Shown: in pieces, positions 7,574 through 13,234 of the stretch | How positions within the stretch are numbered: the stretch's first letter is position 1 | Layout: each line of letters starts with the position of its first letter | DNA from: Devosia equisanguinis | GTDB lineage: Bacteria; Pseudomonadota; Alphaproteobacteria; Rhizobiales; Devosiaceae | Assembly (NCBI GenBank): GCA_945888565.1 | Contig: CAMDAL010000074.1 | Location: forward strand, 1-13,234 | Length of the DNA: 13,234 nucleotides | Direction: 5' to 3' | The notes under the pieces: model-generated | Database searches by the model: none | Told to the model about the DNA's origin: nothing | Seen by the model: only the letters and a program-made list of their open reading frames with translations | Position numbers and translations under genes: made by a program

Positions 7574-8266
7574 TCAGGCGGCGGTCGAAGCGGACTGCGA
7601 CCTGAGGCGGGCGAGCACGTCACCGGCGTCGATCCTGGCCTTGGTGCCGAAGCCGGCGGCGCCGAGCCGGTCGGCGATGCCGGCGGTGGAGAGGCCAGCG
7701 TCGATCTGGTCGAGCACTTCGCTCTCGGCGAGCGGATCGGACTGGTTCATCACCCGGGCGATCAGCTCCTCGGCCTCGCGCACGGCGGCGGTGGAGCCGA
7801 GCGAGCGGTTGAGGGTCTTCTGCGCCTTGCGCTCGGCGTCGGCGGCGCGGGCCGAGATCATGCCCTGCCGCAGGTCGATGATGCGCCGATGCGCCTTCTC
7901 CACCGAGCTCTGGGTGCGGGTGATGCGGCTCGACAGCTGGGCCAGGGTATCGCGGCGGACGGCGCGTTCGTTCTCGAGCTGGGCAATGGCGGTGGCGCCG
8001 TCGGTGGCGAGGTCGTCGCGGTTGTTCGCGAGGGCCTGGCGGACGCGGGCTTCGAGATCGGCCACCTGAGCTTCGACGCGGTCCAGCGTCTGCTGCTCGT
8101 TGCGCTGGCGGACGATGAGAGCGGCCAGCGTGTGCTTGGCGGCGGCAAGACCGGCATCGGCTTCGCGGATCTTCTGCTCGATCAGGTCGATGGCGAAGGT
8201 ATCGACCAGTTGCTCCTCGGCGCGGGCCGAAGCGCCAGCGAACAGGGTTCTCAATACGTTGAACAT
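7574..8266 (-). CDS. pspA: PspA/IM30-family membrane-stress protein
   Basis: PspA-family proteins are ESCRT-III-like; they bind inner membrane and protect it when it is damaged. This 230-residue protein is almost wholly alpha-helical. A short amphipathic N-terminus (MFNVLRTLFAG) leads into long coiled-coil stretches (about 25-145) rich in Ala, Glu, Arg and Gln, with a helical tail to the end. A 15-codon upstream extension is in frame, but GGGAGA sits just before the ATG at 8266, and MFN gives the expected amphipathic start. No signal peptide or membrane span is seen. No PspF, PspB or PspC gene is present. Instead the promoter carries three copies of a palindrome also found before the nearby tetR, so a TetR repressor probably controls it. 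Coiled-coil proteins are hard to assign by eye, but length, N-terminus and the yiaAB neighbour agree. Confidence 0.82.
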   Translation of the reverse strand: MFNVLRTLFAGASARAEEQLVDTFAIDLIEQKIREADAGLAAAKHTLAALIVRQRNEQQTLDRVEAQVADLEARVRQALANNRDDLATDGATAIAQLENERAVRRDTLAQLSSRITRTQSSVEKAHRRIIDLRQGMISARAADAERKAQKTLNRSLGSTAAVREAEELIARVMNQSDPLAESEVLDQIDAGLSTAGIADRLGAAGFGTKARIDAGDVLARLRSQSASTAA

Positions 8267-8296
8267 TGCTTCGTCTCCCGGTTTGGCCAGCGCTTT

Positions 8297-8311
8297 TTGA
8301 ACGCTGTTCAC
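8297..8311. promoter_or_regulatory. Candidate TetR operator O1 (pspA leader)
   Basis: TTGAACGCTGTTCAC is a palindrome with perfect TGAAC/GTTCA arms and a 3-base centre. It covers the predicted transcription start and first transcribed bases of pspA, a position where a bound repressor would block initiation or escape. It belongs to a four-copy family with O2, O3 and O4. Confidence 0.65.
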
Positions 8312-8318
8312 GAGGATG

Positions 8319-8346
8319 AAGATACAGCGTTTTGGACGGTGTTCAA
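8319..8346 (-). promoter_or_regulatory. Candidate sigma70-type promoter of pspA-yiaAB
   Basis: On the minus strand TTGAAC (8346-8341) and TATCTT (8324-8319) are 16 bases apart, each matching four of six consensus positions. The expected start is near 8312, giving a leader of about 45 bases. The -35 box is also the conserved half of operator O2. No enhancer-type sigma54 (-24/-12) signature, as used by E. coli psp, was seen. Confidence 0.45.
8332..8346. promoter_or_regulatory. Candidate TetR operator O2 (over the pspA -35 box)
   Basis: TTGGACGGTGTTCAA reads TTGAACACCGTCCAA on the other strand. It matches O1, O3 and O4 in the TTGAAC half and in the CGT/TGT core. It overlaps the predicted -35 element of pspA. 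Confidence 0.6.
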
Positions 8347-8354
8347 GAGCTAAA

Positions 8355-8369
8355 TTGAACGGCGTTTGA
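8355..8369. promoter_or_regulatory. Candidate TetR operator O3 (between pspA and the DUF2189 gene)
   Basis: TTGAACGGCGTTTGA has near-palindromic arms around 8362. Its TTGAAC could be the -35 of a plus-strand promoter, with TGATGA 17 bases on (8378-8383, weak), so the site may control the DUF2189 gene as well as pspA. Confidence 0.65.
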
Positions 8370-8590
8370 TTTTTCTTTGATGAGGGGGCGAGGTGCGTCG
8401 ATTGCCACTTTTCGCGCAGAAGCCACTGCTGCCCGGGTTAGTCCCTGGCCGAGGCCCTCGTGGTCGATCGATCGCCCGAGGCGGCAAGGAGAAACCCGTG
8501 ATCGGGCGACGCGACAGCCCGATTGAGTCCACTGGAAATTCTTCCGGAGGAGAAGATAGTATGGGGTCGGGTCGAGGGGAGGATTTCGCT

Positions 8591-9376
8591 ATGTCGGATG
8601 TCGCAATGACGGCGCCACGGGCGCCGAAGCTGCGTGCGGTCGGGTTCGGGGATGTCGGCGAGGCGGTGCGCCGCGGCCTGCGGGATTTCGCGCGGGCGCC
8701 GCTCTACGGGCTGTTCTTCGGCGGGGTGTATGCGATCGGCGGCATCGCCATCTACGCCCTGCTCGTCGTTTACAGCATGCCCTGGATGATCATTCCGATC
8801 GCCATCGGCTTTCCGCTGATCGGTCCGTTCGTGGCGGCCGGCTGCTACGAAGTCAGCCGGCGCCTCGCCGCCGGGCAGCCGCTGAGCTGGAAGGCTGTGC
8901 TGCTGACGGTGTTCCACCAGCGCGAGCGGCAAATGGGCTGGATGGCGTTCGTGGTGCTGTTCATCCTGTGGGTGTGGGTCTACCAGGTCCGGCTGCTGAT
9001 CGCGCTCCTCATGGGCTTTTCAGCGTCGACCAACCTCGACAAGTTCCTCGTCACGGTGGTGTCGACGCCCGGCGGCCTGACCTTCCTCGTGGTCGGCAGC
9101 GTCGTGGGCCTCGCGCTGGCGCTGGTGCTGTTCGCGACGACCGTGTTCGCGATGCCGATGCTGCTCGACAACGAGATCGACTTCGTCACTGCGGTGATCA
9201 CGTCGGTCAAGGGAGTGCTGGCAAGCCCGGTGACCATGCTCGGCTGGGGCGTGATGGTGACGGCCCTGACGATCCTCGCCCTGGCGCCGATGTTCCTCGG
9301 CCTGCTGGTGGTCCTGCCGGTGCTGGGGCACGCCACATGGCACCTCTACGCGATGGCGGCGACGCCGAAAGACTGA
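8591..9376 (+). CDS. DUF2189 multi-pass inner-membrane protein
   Basis: This 261-residue integral membrane protein has about five or six membrane segments (roughly residues 38-60, 64-85, 117-142, 163-188 and 215-245) and ends in the family hallmark VLPVLGHATWHLY (241-253). PLIGPFVAAGCYEVSRRL (75-92) is also typical of DUF2189. Function is unknown. GGGGAGGA precedes the ATG at 8591. A second ATG at 8561 has an equally good GGAGGAG and would add 10 residues; an arginine-rich in-frame extension reaches a GTG at 8393. The leader is long, with a 7-bp stem (ATCGGGC 8501-8507 with GCCCGAT 8517-8523). The gene diverges from pspA across the operator cluster and ends 21 bases from the convergent tetR, so it probably belongs to the same envelope-stress group. 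Confidence 0.88.
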   Translation: MSDVAMTAPRAPKLRAVGFGDVGEAVRRGLRDFARAPLYGLFFGGVYAIGGIAIYALLVVYSMPWMIIPIAIGFPLIGPFVAAGCYEVSRRLAAGQPLSWKAVLLTVFHQRERQMGWMAFVVLFILWVWVYQVRLLIALLMGFSASTNLDKFLVTVVSTPGGLTFLVVGSVVGLALALVLFATTVFAMPMLLDNEIDFVTAVITSVKGVLASPVTMLGWGVMVTALTILALAPMFLGLLVVLPVLGHATWHLYAMAATPKD

Positions 9377-9397
9377 GTGGCGGGGGAAAGGCTCCGC

Positions 9398-10003
9398 TCA
9401 GGCCGACCGATGCCTGAATGCCGTGACGTGCATGTCGACGAGTTCGTGGACGACCTGCTGGATGTCGCGGTCCATGACGAGGCCAAGGCGGCCGGAGCTT
9501 TCGAGCGAGACGACGGAGTGGATCGAGGCGAAGACCAACTGGCCGGAGAGGCGGGCGGTTTCGGGGGGCAGGTCGGGGCGGATCTGCTGGAAGCACTCGG
9601 CAACGATGCGAATCAGTGACGCGATGGCCTCGATGTACCAGGGCGGCACCGCGACGCCCTGCTTGCGGCGGAACTCGAACAGGGCGTTCCACAGGTTGCG
9701 CTTGAGCGAGATGTAGCCGAGGAAGGCGTCGGCGTAGTAGCGCAACTGCACCGCCGGGTCGGCGGCCTGTTCGGCCCCGTCGAACGCCTGCGCCAGGCCC
9801 GCCAGCGTGCGGCTGTTGACCTGGGTGACGATGTCGTCGAGGTCCTTGAAGTGGTGGTAGAGCGTGCCGGCGGTGTAGCCGATGGCGCGGCTCAGGGTGC
9901 GGGCCGAAAAGGCGTCGATGCCGTCCTCGGCGATCAGTTCCTCGGCGGTATCGACGACGAGCTTGGCGAGCTCGGCCCGGGTGTGGTCGGCGCGACGGGC
10001 CAT
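9398..10003 (-). CDS. TetR-family transcriptional regulator
   Basis: This 201-residue protein has the TetR layout. The N-terminal DNA-binding domain (about 8-55) has helix-turn-helix FSARTLSRAIGYTAGTLYHHFKDLDDIV (32-59), including the family-typical GTLYHHF. A helical C-terminal ligand and dimer domain follows, probably of the WHG type. A GTG at 10012 is in frame, but GGAG 8 bases before the ATG at 10003 favours the shorter form. A palindrome at 10020-10034 just upstream matches three copies in the pspA/DUF2189 intergenic region. I therefore infer that it represses itself and those genes. The inducing ligand is unknown; membrane-active compounds are a guess from the targets. Confidence 0.93.
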   Translation of the reverse strand: MARRADHTRAELAKLVVDTAEELIAEDGIDAFSARTLSRAIGYTAGTLYHHFKDLDDIVTQVNSRTLAGLAQAFDGAEQAADPAVQLRYYADAFLGYISLKRNLWNALFEFRRKQGVAVPPWYIEAIASLIRIVAECFQQIRPDLPPETARLSGQLVFASIHSVVSLESSGRLGLVMDRDIQQVVHELVDMHVTAFRHRSA

Positions 10004-10019
10004 GGCATGCACTCCGCAA

Positions 10020-10034
10020 CTAAACGGCGTTCAA
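10020..10034. promoter_or_regulatory. Candidate TetR operator O4 (tetR autoregulation)
   Basis: CTAAACGGCGTTCAA reads TTGAACGCCGTTTAG on the tetR strand. It begins 17 bases before the tetR ATG and overlaps a possible -10 (TAGTTG, 10037-10032), with TCGACA (10060-10055) as -35 at 17-base spacing. This is the expected place for self-repression. cysQ starts 95 bases away on the other strand and might also be affected. Confidence 0.7.
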
Positions 10035-10129
10035 CTACGGCCATCAGTGGCACTTGTCGAGCATGGACTTTGCGCGGGAGCGCGCGTAAAGCGTCGCGCG
10101 GCCGGGAGGTGCCCCGGCGGAGCCCGCGC

Positions 10130-10936
10130 ATGACCGATCCGACCACCAGCCTGATGATCCGCGCCGCCATGGCCGCTTCGACGGAGATCATGGCGGTGTA
10201 CGCGCGGGACTTCGCGGCCGAGGCCAAGAGCGACGGTTCGCCGGTGACGGAGGCGGACCAGCGGGCCGAGGCGGTGATCCTGGCGCATCTCGCGAACAGC
10301 GGCATTCCGGTACTGGGCGAGGAGAGCGTAGCGGCCGGCATCATCCCATCGCTCGATGGGCCGTTCTTCGTGGTCGATCCGCTTGACGGCACCAAGGAAT
10401 TCATCAAGCGCAACGGCGAGTTTACCGTGAACATCGCGCTCACCGAGGGCGGGCGGCCGCGCTCGGGCGTGGTGCTGGCACCGGCGACGGGCGACCTGTT
10501 CTGGGGCGATGCGGATGGCGCGTTTGCGGCGCAGCTCGCGGATGGCGAGGTGACCGGGGTGCGGCCGATCCGGGTCGAGACGGGCGGACCGCTGCGGATC
10601 GTCGCCAGCCGGTCGCACGGACACGCGGCGCTGGCGGAACTCTGCGACACCATGCAGGTGGAGCACGACGTGTCCGTGGGTTCGTCGCTGAAGTTCTGCC
10701 TGCTGGCCCGCGGCGACGCACAGCTTTACCCTCGGTTTACCCCAACTTCGGAATGGGACACTGCGGCCGGTCAAGCGGTGCTGGAAGCGGCGGGCGGCGT
10801 GGTATGGGGGCTAGACGGCAAGGCGCTGACCTGCGGGCATCGCGACAAGTCGTTCCTCAACGGCTTCTTCCTTGCCGCTGCAAGCGAAGCGCTGGCGCAC
10901 AAATGCCTCGCGGAAATGCAGCGCCTGCTGGCCTGA
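10130..10936 (+). CDS. cysQ: 3'(2'),5'-bisphosphate nucleotidase CysQ
   Basis: CysQ removes the 3'-phosphate from PAP (and PAPS), clearing an inhibitory by-product of sulfate assimilation and other sulfotransfer reactions. The 268 residues fit the inositol-monophosphatase superfamily. Visible motifs are SPVTEADQRAE (37-47), GEES (63-66), the metal-binding DPLDGTKEF (83-91) and SEWDTAAGQAVLEAAGG (207-223), which carries the last metal-ligand Asp. Lys89-Glu90 after DGT and length near the E. coli CysQ (about 246) favour CysQ over a true inositol phosphatase. The start is the ATG at 10130 with GGAG 7 bases upstream. No sulfate-assimilation genes are nearby, so it appears to be a single-gene unit. 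Confidence 0.9.
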   Translation: MTDPTTSLMIRAAMAASTEIMAVYARDFAAEAKSDGSPVTEADQRAEAVILAHLANSGIPVLGEESVAAGIIPSLDGPFFVVDPLDGTKEFIKRNGEFTVNIALTEGGRPRSGVVLAPATGDLFWGDADGAFAAQLADGEVTGVRPIRVETGGPLRIVASRSHGHAALAELCDTMQVEHDVSVGSSLKFCLLARGDAQLYPRFTPTSEWDTAAGQAVLEAAGGVVWGLDGKALTCGHRDKSFLNGFFLAAASEALAHKCLAEMQRLLA

Positions 10937-10956
10937 GACCGCAACGCCTCGTTAAG

Positions 10957-10977
10957 GCCATGCCGAAATCGCATGGC
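10957..10977 (+). terminator. Weak hairpin after cysQ
   Basis: There is a perfect 7-bp stem, GCCATGC (10957-10963) with GCATGGC (10971-10977), and loop CGAAATC, starting 20 bases after the cysQ stop. No T-tract follows, so a terminator role is uncertain. Confidence 0.3.
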
Positions 10978-11015
10978 AGACACGCCCTGCCCCTTGTTGC
11001 TCCGTTGGTCCGATC

Positions 11016-11051
11016 CATATATACGCCCGGCATATGCTGGTCCGTTATATG
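11016..11051. promoter_or_regulatory. Candidate PadR operator and promoter region
   Basis: An AT-rich island in GC-rich DNA carries CATAT (11016-11020), the palindrome CATATG (11031-11036) and ATATG (11047-11051). It reads as two overlapping CATAT-N11-ATATG inverted repeats sharing the middle element. PadR proteins usually bind AT-rich palindromes close to their own gene, so autoregulation of the padR-RND operon is likely. TTGTTG (10994-10999) with CATATA 16 bases on is a possible promoter that the first repeat would cover. Confidence 0.55.
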
Positions 11052-11071
11052 TCGAACGGATAGAGGAACGT

Positions 11072-11620
11072 ATGAATGTAAGAACCATCTGCCTCGCCAT
11101 TCTCTACGACGGCGAGGCCACCGGATATGAGATCAGGAAGCTCTCGGTCGAGGGCGAGTTTTCCTATTTCATCGATGCGAGCTACGGCTCGATCTATCCG
11201 GCGCTGGCACGGCTCGAGACCGACAAGCTGGTCACCTCACGGGTGGAACTGCAGGACGGCAAGCCGGCCAAGAAGATCTACTCGATCACCCCCGAGGGGC
11301 GGTCGGTGTTCATTCAGTCGCTCTTTGAAAAGCTGGGCGAGGACGAGTTCCGCAGCGAGTTCCTGCTGTTCCTCCGCTTTGCCACCGAACTCCCCCAATC
11401 GCTGGTCGAACAGCGGCTGAGCGAACGACTCACAGAAGTCGACGCCACGCTCGCCGATTTTGACCGGCTCAAACAACAACACTGTCACCCAGGTGATGCG
11501 TGGGTCATCGATTACGGCCGCACTTGTATGCAGGCGGCGCGTAACTACATCGAGGCGCACAGGGGTAAACTTATCGCGATGGCTCGGCCCGATACGGGCG
11601 AAGCAGCCGCGGCCGAATAG
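11072..11620 (+). CDS. PadR-family transcriptional regulator
   Basis: This 182-residue protein has a PadR N-terminal winged helix: ICLAILYDGEATGYEIRKL (6-24), then YGSIYPALARLETDKLVTSR (38-57) and the wing GKPAKKIYSITPEGR (63-77). A helical C-terminal dimerisation region follows (about 85-168). PadR regulators commonly repress adjacent transporter genes and are released by a small ligand. The ATG at 11072 follows GAGGA by 5 bases; a longer in-frame start at 10973 would pass through the AT-rich operator and lacks PadR character. The stop is 11 bases before the membrane-fusion gene, whose ribosome site (AGGG) starts at the padR stop, so the three genes form one operon. The effector is unknown. 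Confidence 0.92.
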   Translation: MNVRTICLAILYDGEATGYEIRKLSVEGEFSYFIDASYGSIYPALARLETDKLVTSRVELQDGKPAKKIYSITPEGRSVFIQSLFEKLGEDEFRSEFLLFLRFATELPQSLVEQRLSERLTEVDATLADFDRLKQQHCHPGDAWVIDYGRTCMQAARNYIEAHRGKLIAMARPDTGEAAAAE

Positions 11621-11631
11621 AGGGCTTACTG

Positions 11632-12852
11632 ATGCGTGCAATTTATTCCTACGGCGTGGCCGGAGTCATCCTCGTTGCTGGAGCGGCCTGGCTGGCGACC
11701 GGAACGTTTGTTTCCGGTGGCAACGGCCCCGGCAACGGCGAGCGGCCGATCATTCCGGCGCTTCATGCCGATGCGAGCGCAGGCGGGCACCACGCCGAGG
11801 GCGCGGTCGATCCGCACCTGACGATTGCCGAGCGTGTCGCCGAGGCGGGTGGCGGTTCCACCGCCCTGCAGTCGGTGCGGACCGAAACCTACCAGCTGCA
11901 GGCGTTCAAGATCGAGGTGCCGCTGCGCGGGCGCACCAAGGCCAAGTCGATGGCGACGATCACTCCCGAGACCAGCGGTGTGGTCACGGCGGTCAACGTC
12001 ACCAAGGGCCAGACGGTTGCAGTGGGCGACGTGTTGTGCACGCTCGACCAGGGAACGCGCGCTGCCGCGGTGGCCACGGCACAGGCCGGGCTGGCGCAGG
12101 CGCAGGCTGATTTCGACACCAATAAGTCGCTGCGGGACAAGGGGTTGGCCCCGGCCAATTCGGTGAACGCGCTCGAAGCGGCGCTCAAGGCCGCCCAGTC
12201 GCAGTTCGACCAGGCAACAGCGGAATTCGACCGCACGCAGGTCAAGACGACCGTGGCCGGCGTGGTGCAGGACCCGGTGACGACCGTCGGCTCGATGCTG
12301 AGCCCCGGCACCCCCTGCGCGACCGTGGTCGAGCTCGACCCGATGCTGTTCGTCGGCACCGTGCCGGAAGCGCGTATCGGTCTCGCCAAGATCGGCCTCA
12401 AGGCCCAGATCGAGACTGTTACCGGCCAGAAGATCGATGGTGAGGTCAGCTACATTGCGCCGACGGCGGATGAAGCCACCCGGTCGTTCCCGGTCGAGAT
12501 CCAGATCGCCAACGCCGACGGTGCGGTGCGTTCGGGCATCACCGCGACGGCAATGGTCGCGATGGGCACCATGCCGGCGCACCTGCTGCCGCAGTCGGTG
12601 CTGACGCTCAACGATGACGGTGTGATCGGCATCCGCGCCGTGGAGACCGGTGAAGTGAAGTTCTACCCGGTCACGATCGTTTCGGACTCACGCGAGGGCG
12701 TGTGGGTCACCGGGCTGCCTCCCAGGGTCGATGTGATCACCGTGGGCCAGGAGTTCGTGGTGCCCGGCCAGAAGGTCGACGCCACAAACGTTACAGGGAC
12801 GGGCTCAACTGAGGCCTCGCCGGCCGCTGCCACTGAAGGGGTGCAGTCATGA
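11632..12852 (+). CDS. RND efflux periplasmic adaptor (membrane-fusion protein, HlyD/AcrA type)
   Basis: This adaptor links an inner-membrane RND pump to an outer-membrane channel. The 406-residue protein begins with an uncleaved-looking membrane anchor (7-27) and no lipobox Cys. A Gly/His-rich linker with GGHH (51-54) follows. The lipoyl-like halves are about 103-140 (TITPETSGVVTAVNVTKGQTVAVGD) and 205-235 (VAGVVQDPVTTVGSMLSPG). They flank a coiled-coil hairpin (about 141-203) rich in Ala and Gln. The beta-barrel and membrane-proximal domains run from about 236 to 380, and the tail is low in complexity. Its TGA overlaps the ATG of the permease as ATGA, showing translational coupling. Substrates cannot be told from the sequence. 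Confidence 0.93.
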   Translation: MRAIYSYGVAGVILVAGAAWLATGTFVSGGNGPGNGERPIIPALHADASAGGHHAEGAVDPHLTIAERVAEAGGGSTALQSVRTETYQLQAFKIEVPLRGRTKAKSMATITPETSGVVTAVNVTKGQTVAVGDVLCTLDQGTRAAAVATAQAGLAQAQADFDTNKSLRDKGLAPANSVNALEAALKAAQSQFDQATAEFDRTQVKTTVAGVVQDPVTTVGSMLSPGTPCATVVELDPMLFVGTVPEARIGLAKIGLKAQIETVTGQKIDGEVSYIAPTADEATRSFPVEIQIANADGAVRSGITATAMVAMGTMPAHLLPQSVLTLNDDGVIGIRAVETGEVKFYPVTIVSDSREGVWVTGLPPRVDVITVGQEFVVPGQKVDATNVTGTGSTEASPAAATEGVQS

Positions 12853-13234
12853 TGAATTTCCTCGAGAGCGTCCTGCGCATGCCGCGGGTCGTTCTGACGG
12901 TTATGGGGCTGCTGCTTTTCGCTGGCTTCGGCGCCTACACGTCGCTGCCCAAGGAAAGCTTCCCGGCGATCGACATCCCGTATTTCTATATTTCGGTCAG
13001 CCAGACCGGCGTCGCCCCGCGTGACGCCGAACGGCTGCTGGCCAAGCCGATCGAGGACCGCATCAAGGACCTGGACGGGCTCGAGAACTACACCTCGACC
13101 TCGACCACCGGCCACGCTTCGGTGTTCCTCGAGTTCAACGTCAACGCCGACAAGGACCAGGCGCTGTCGGACATTCGCGCCAAGCTCGACGGCGTGTCGG
13201 CCGAACTCCCCGAGGACGCGAACGAGCCGACGGT
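12849..13234 (+). CDS. RND-family efflux permease, N-terminal part (runs off the right edge)
   Basis: This is the proton-driven inner-membrane pump of the tripartite efflux system. The 128 complete codons begin MMNFLESVLRMPRVV, followed by the first membrane helix (about 12-32), then SLPKESFPAIDIPYFYISVSQTGVAPRDAERLLAKPIEDRIKDLDGLENYTSTS and LDGVSAELPED. This is the TM1 and first porter-subdomain (PN1) sequence of the AcrB family. Two consecutive ATG codons are possible starts; the first overlaps the adaptor stop. RND permeases are normally about 1,000-1,050 residues, so roughly seven eighths lie outside the window. Confidence 0.94.
   Translation, partial: MMNFLESVLRMPRVVLTVMGLLLFAGFGAYTSLPKESFPAIDIPYFYISVSQTGVAPRDAERLLAKPIEDRIKDLDGLENYTSTSTTGHASVFLEFNVNADKDQALSDIRAKLDGVSAELPEDANEPT

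Noticed and set aside
7858..8157. Alternative minus-strand frame within pspA rich in Ser, Arg and Ala
   Set aside because: It is an out-of-frame reading of the pspA coding sequence.
8350..8532. A 60-codon minus-strand frame in the DUF2189 leader
   Set aside because: The product is Arg/Pro-rich with no recognisable domain and overlaps operator O3, and I saw no reason to call it real.

Overview
The window looks like chromosome of an alphaproteobacterium, most likely a Rhizobiales member near Devosia. I infer this from the high GC content, the GC-rich third codon positions and the character of the proteins; no rRNA or marker gene fixes the taxon. Every gene judged real has an intact reading frame. 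Two genes run off the ends: the methylmalonyl-CoA epimerase at the left and an RND efflux pump at the right.

Region 1 (1-6670, minus strand) is a propionyl-CoA to succinyl-CoA operon, transcribed right to left: pccB, a DUF4160/DUF2442 gene pair, pccA, methylmalonyl-CoA mutase (scpA), and methylmalonyl-CoA epimerase (mce). PccA and PccB carboxylate propionyl-CoA, the epimerase converts the methylmalonyl-CoA stereoisomer, and the B12-dependent mutase makes succinyl-CoA. Two things interrupt this standard set. One is the lower-GC DUF pair between the carboxylase subunits. The other is a repeat-filled gap between pccA and scpA holding a 72-bp imperfect inverted repeat.

Region 2 (6671-7262) has the upstream region of the propionate operon, a plus-strand gene for an 85-residue, extremely hydrophilic leucine-free protein, and a strong terminator hairpin. 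A CCTCCT (anti-Shine-Dalgarno) stretch lies between that gene and the hairpin.

Region 3 (7263-10034) appears to be an envelope-stress module. A minus-strand pspA-yiaAB pair diverges from a plus-strand DUF2189 membrane protein gene, and a convergent TetR-family regulator follows. Four copies of one palindrome (consensus about TTGAACGCCGTTYAA) occur: three between pspA and the DUF2189 gene and one just upstream of tetR. This suggests that the TetR protein controls PspA, YiaAB, the DUF2189 protein and itself. It is the most interesting feature of the window.

Region 4 (10130-13234, plus strand) has cysQ, then a PadR-type regulator followed closely by an RND membrane-fusion protein and an RND permease. 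The last two genes overlap by ATGA. AT-rich repeated CATAT/ATATG half-sites before padR are a likely PadR operator.
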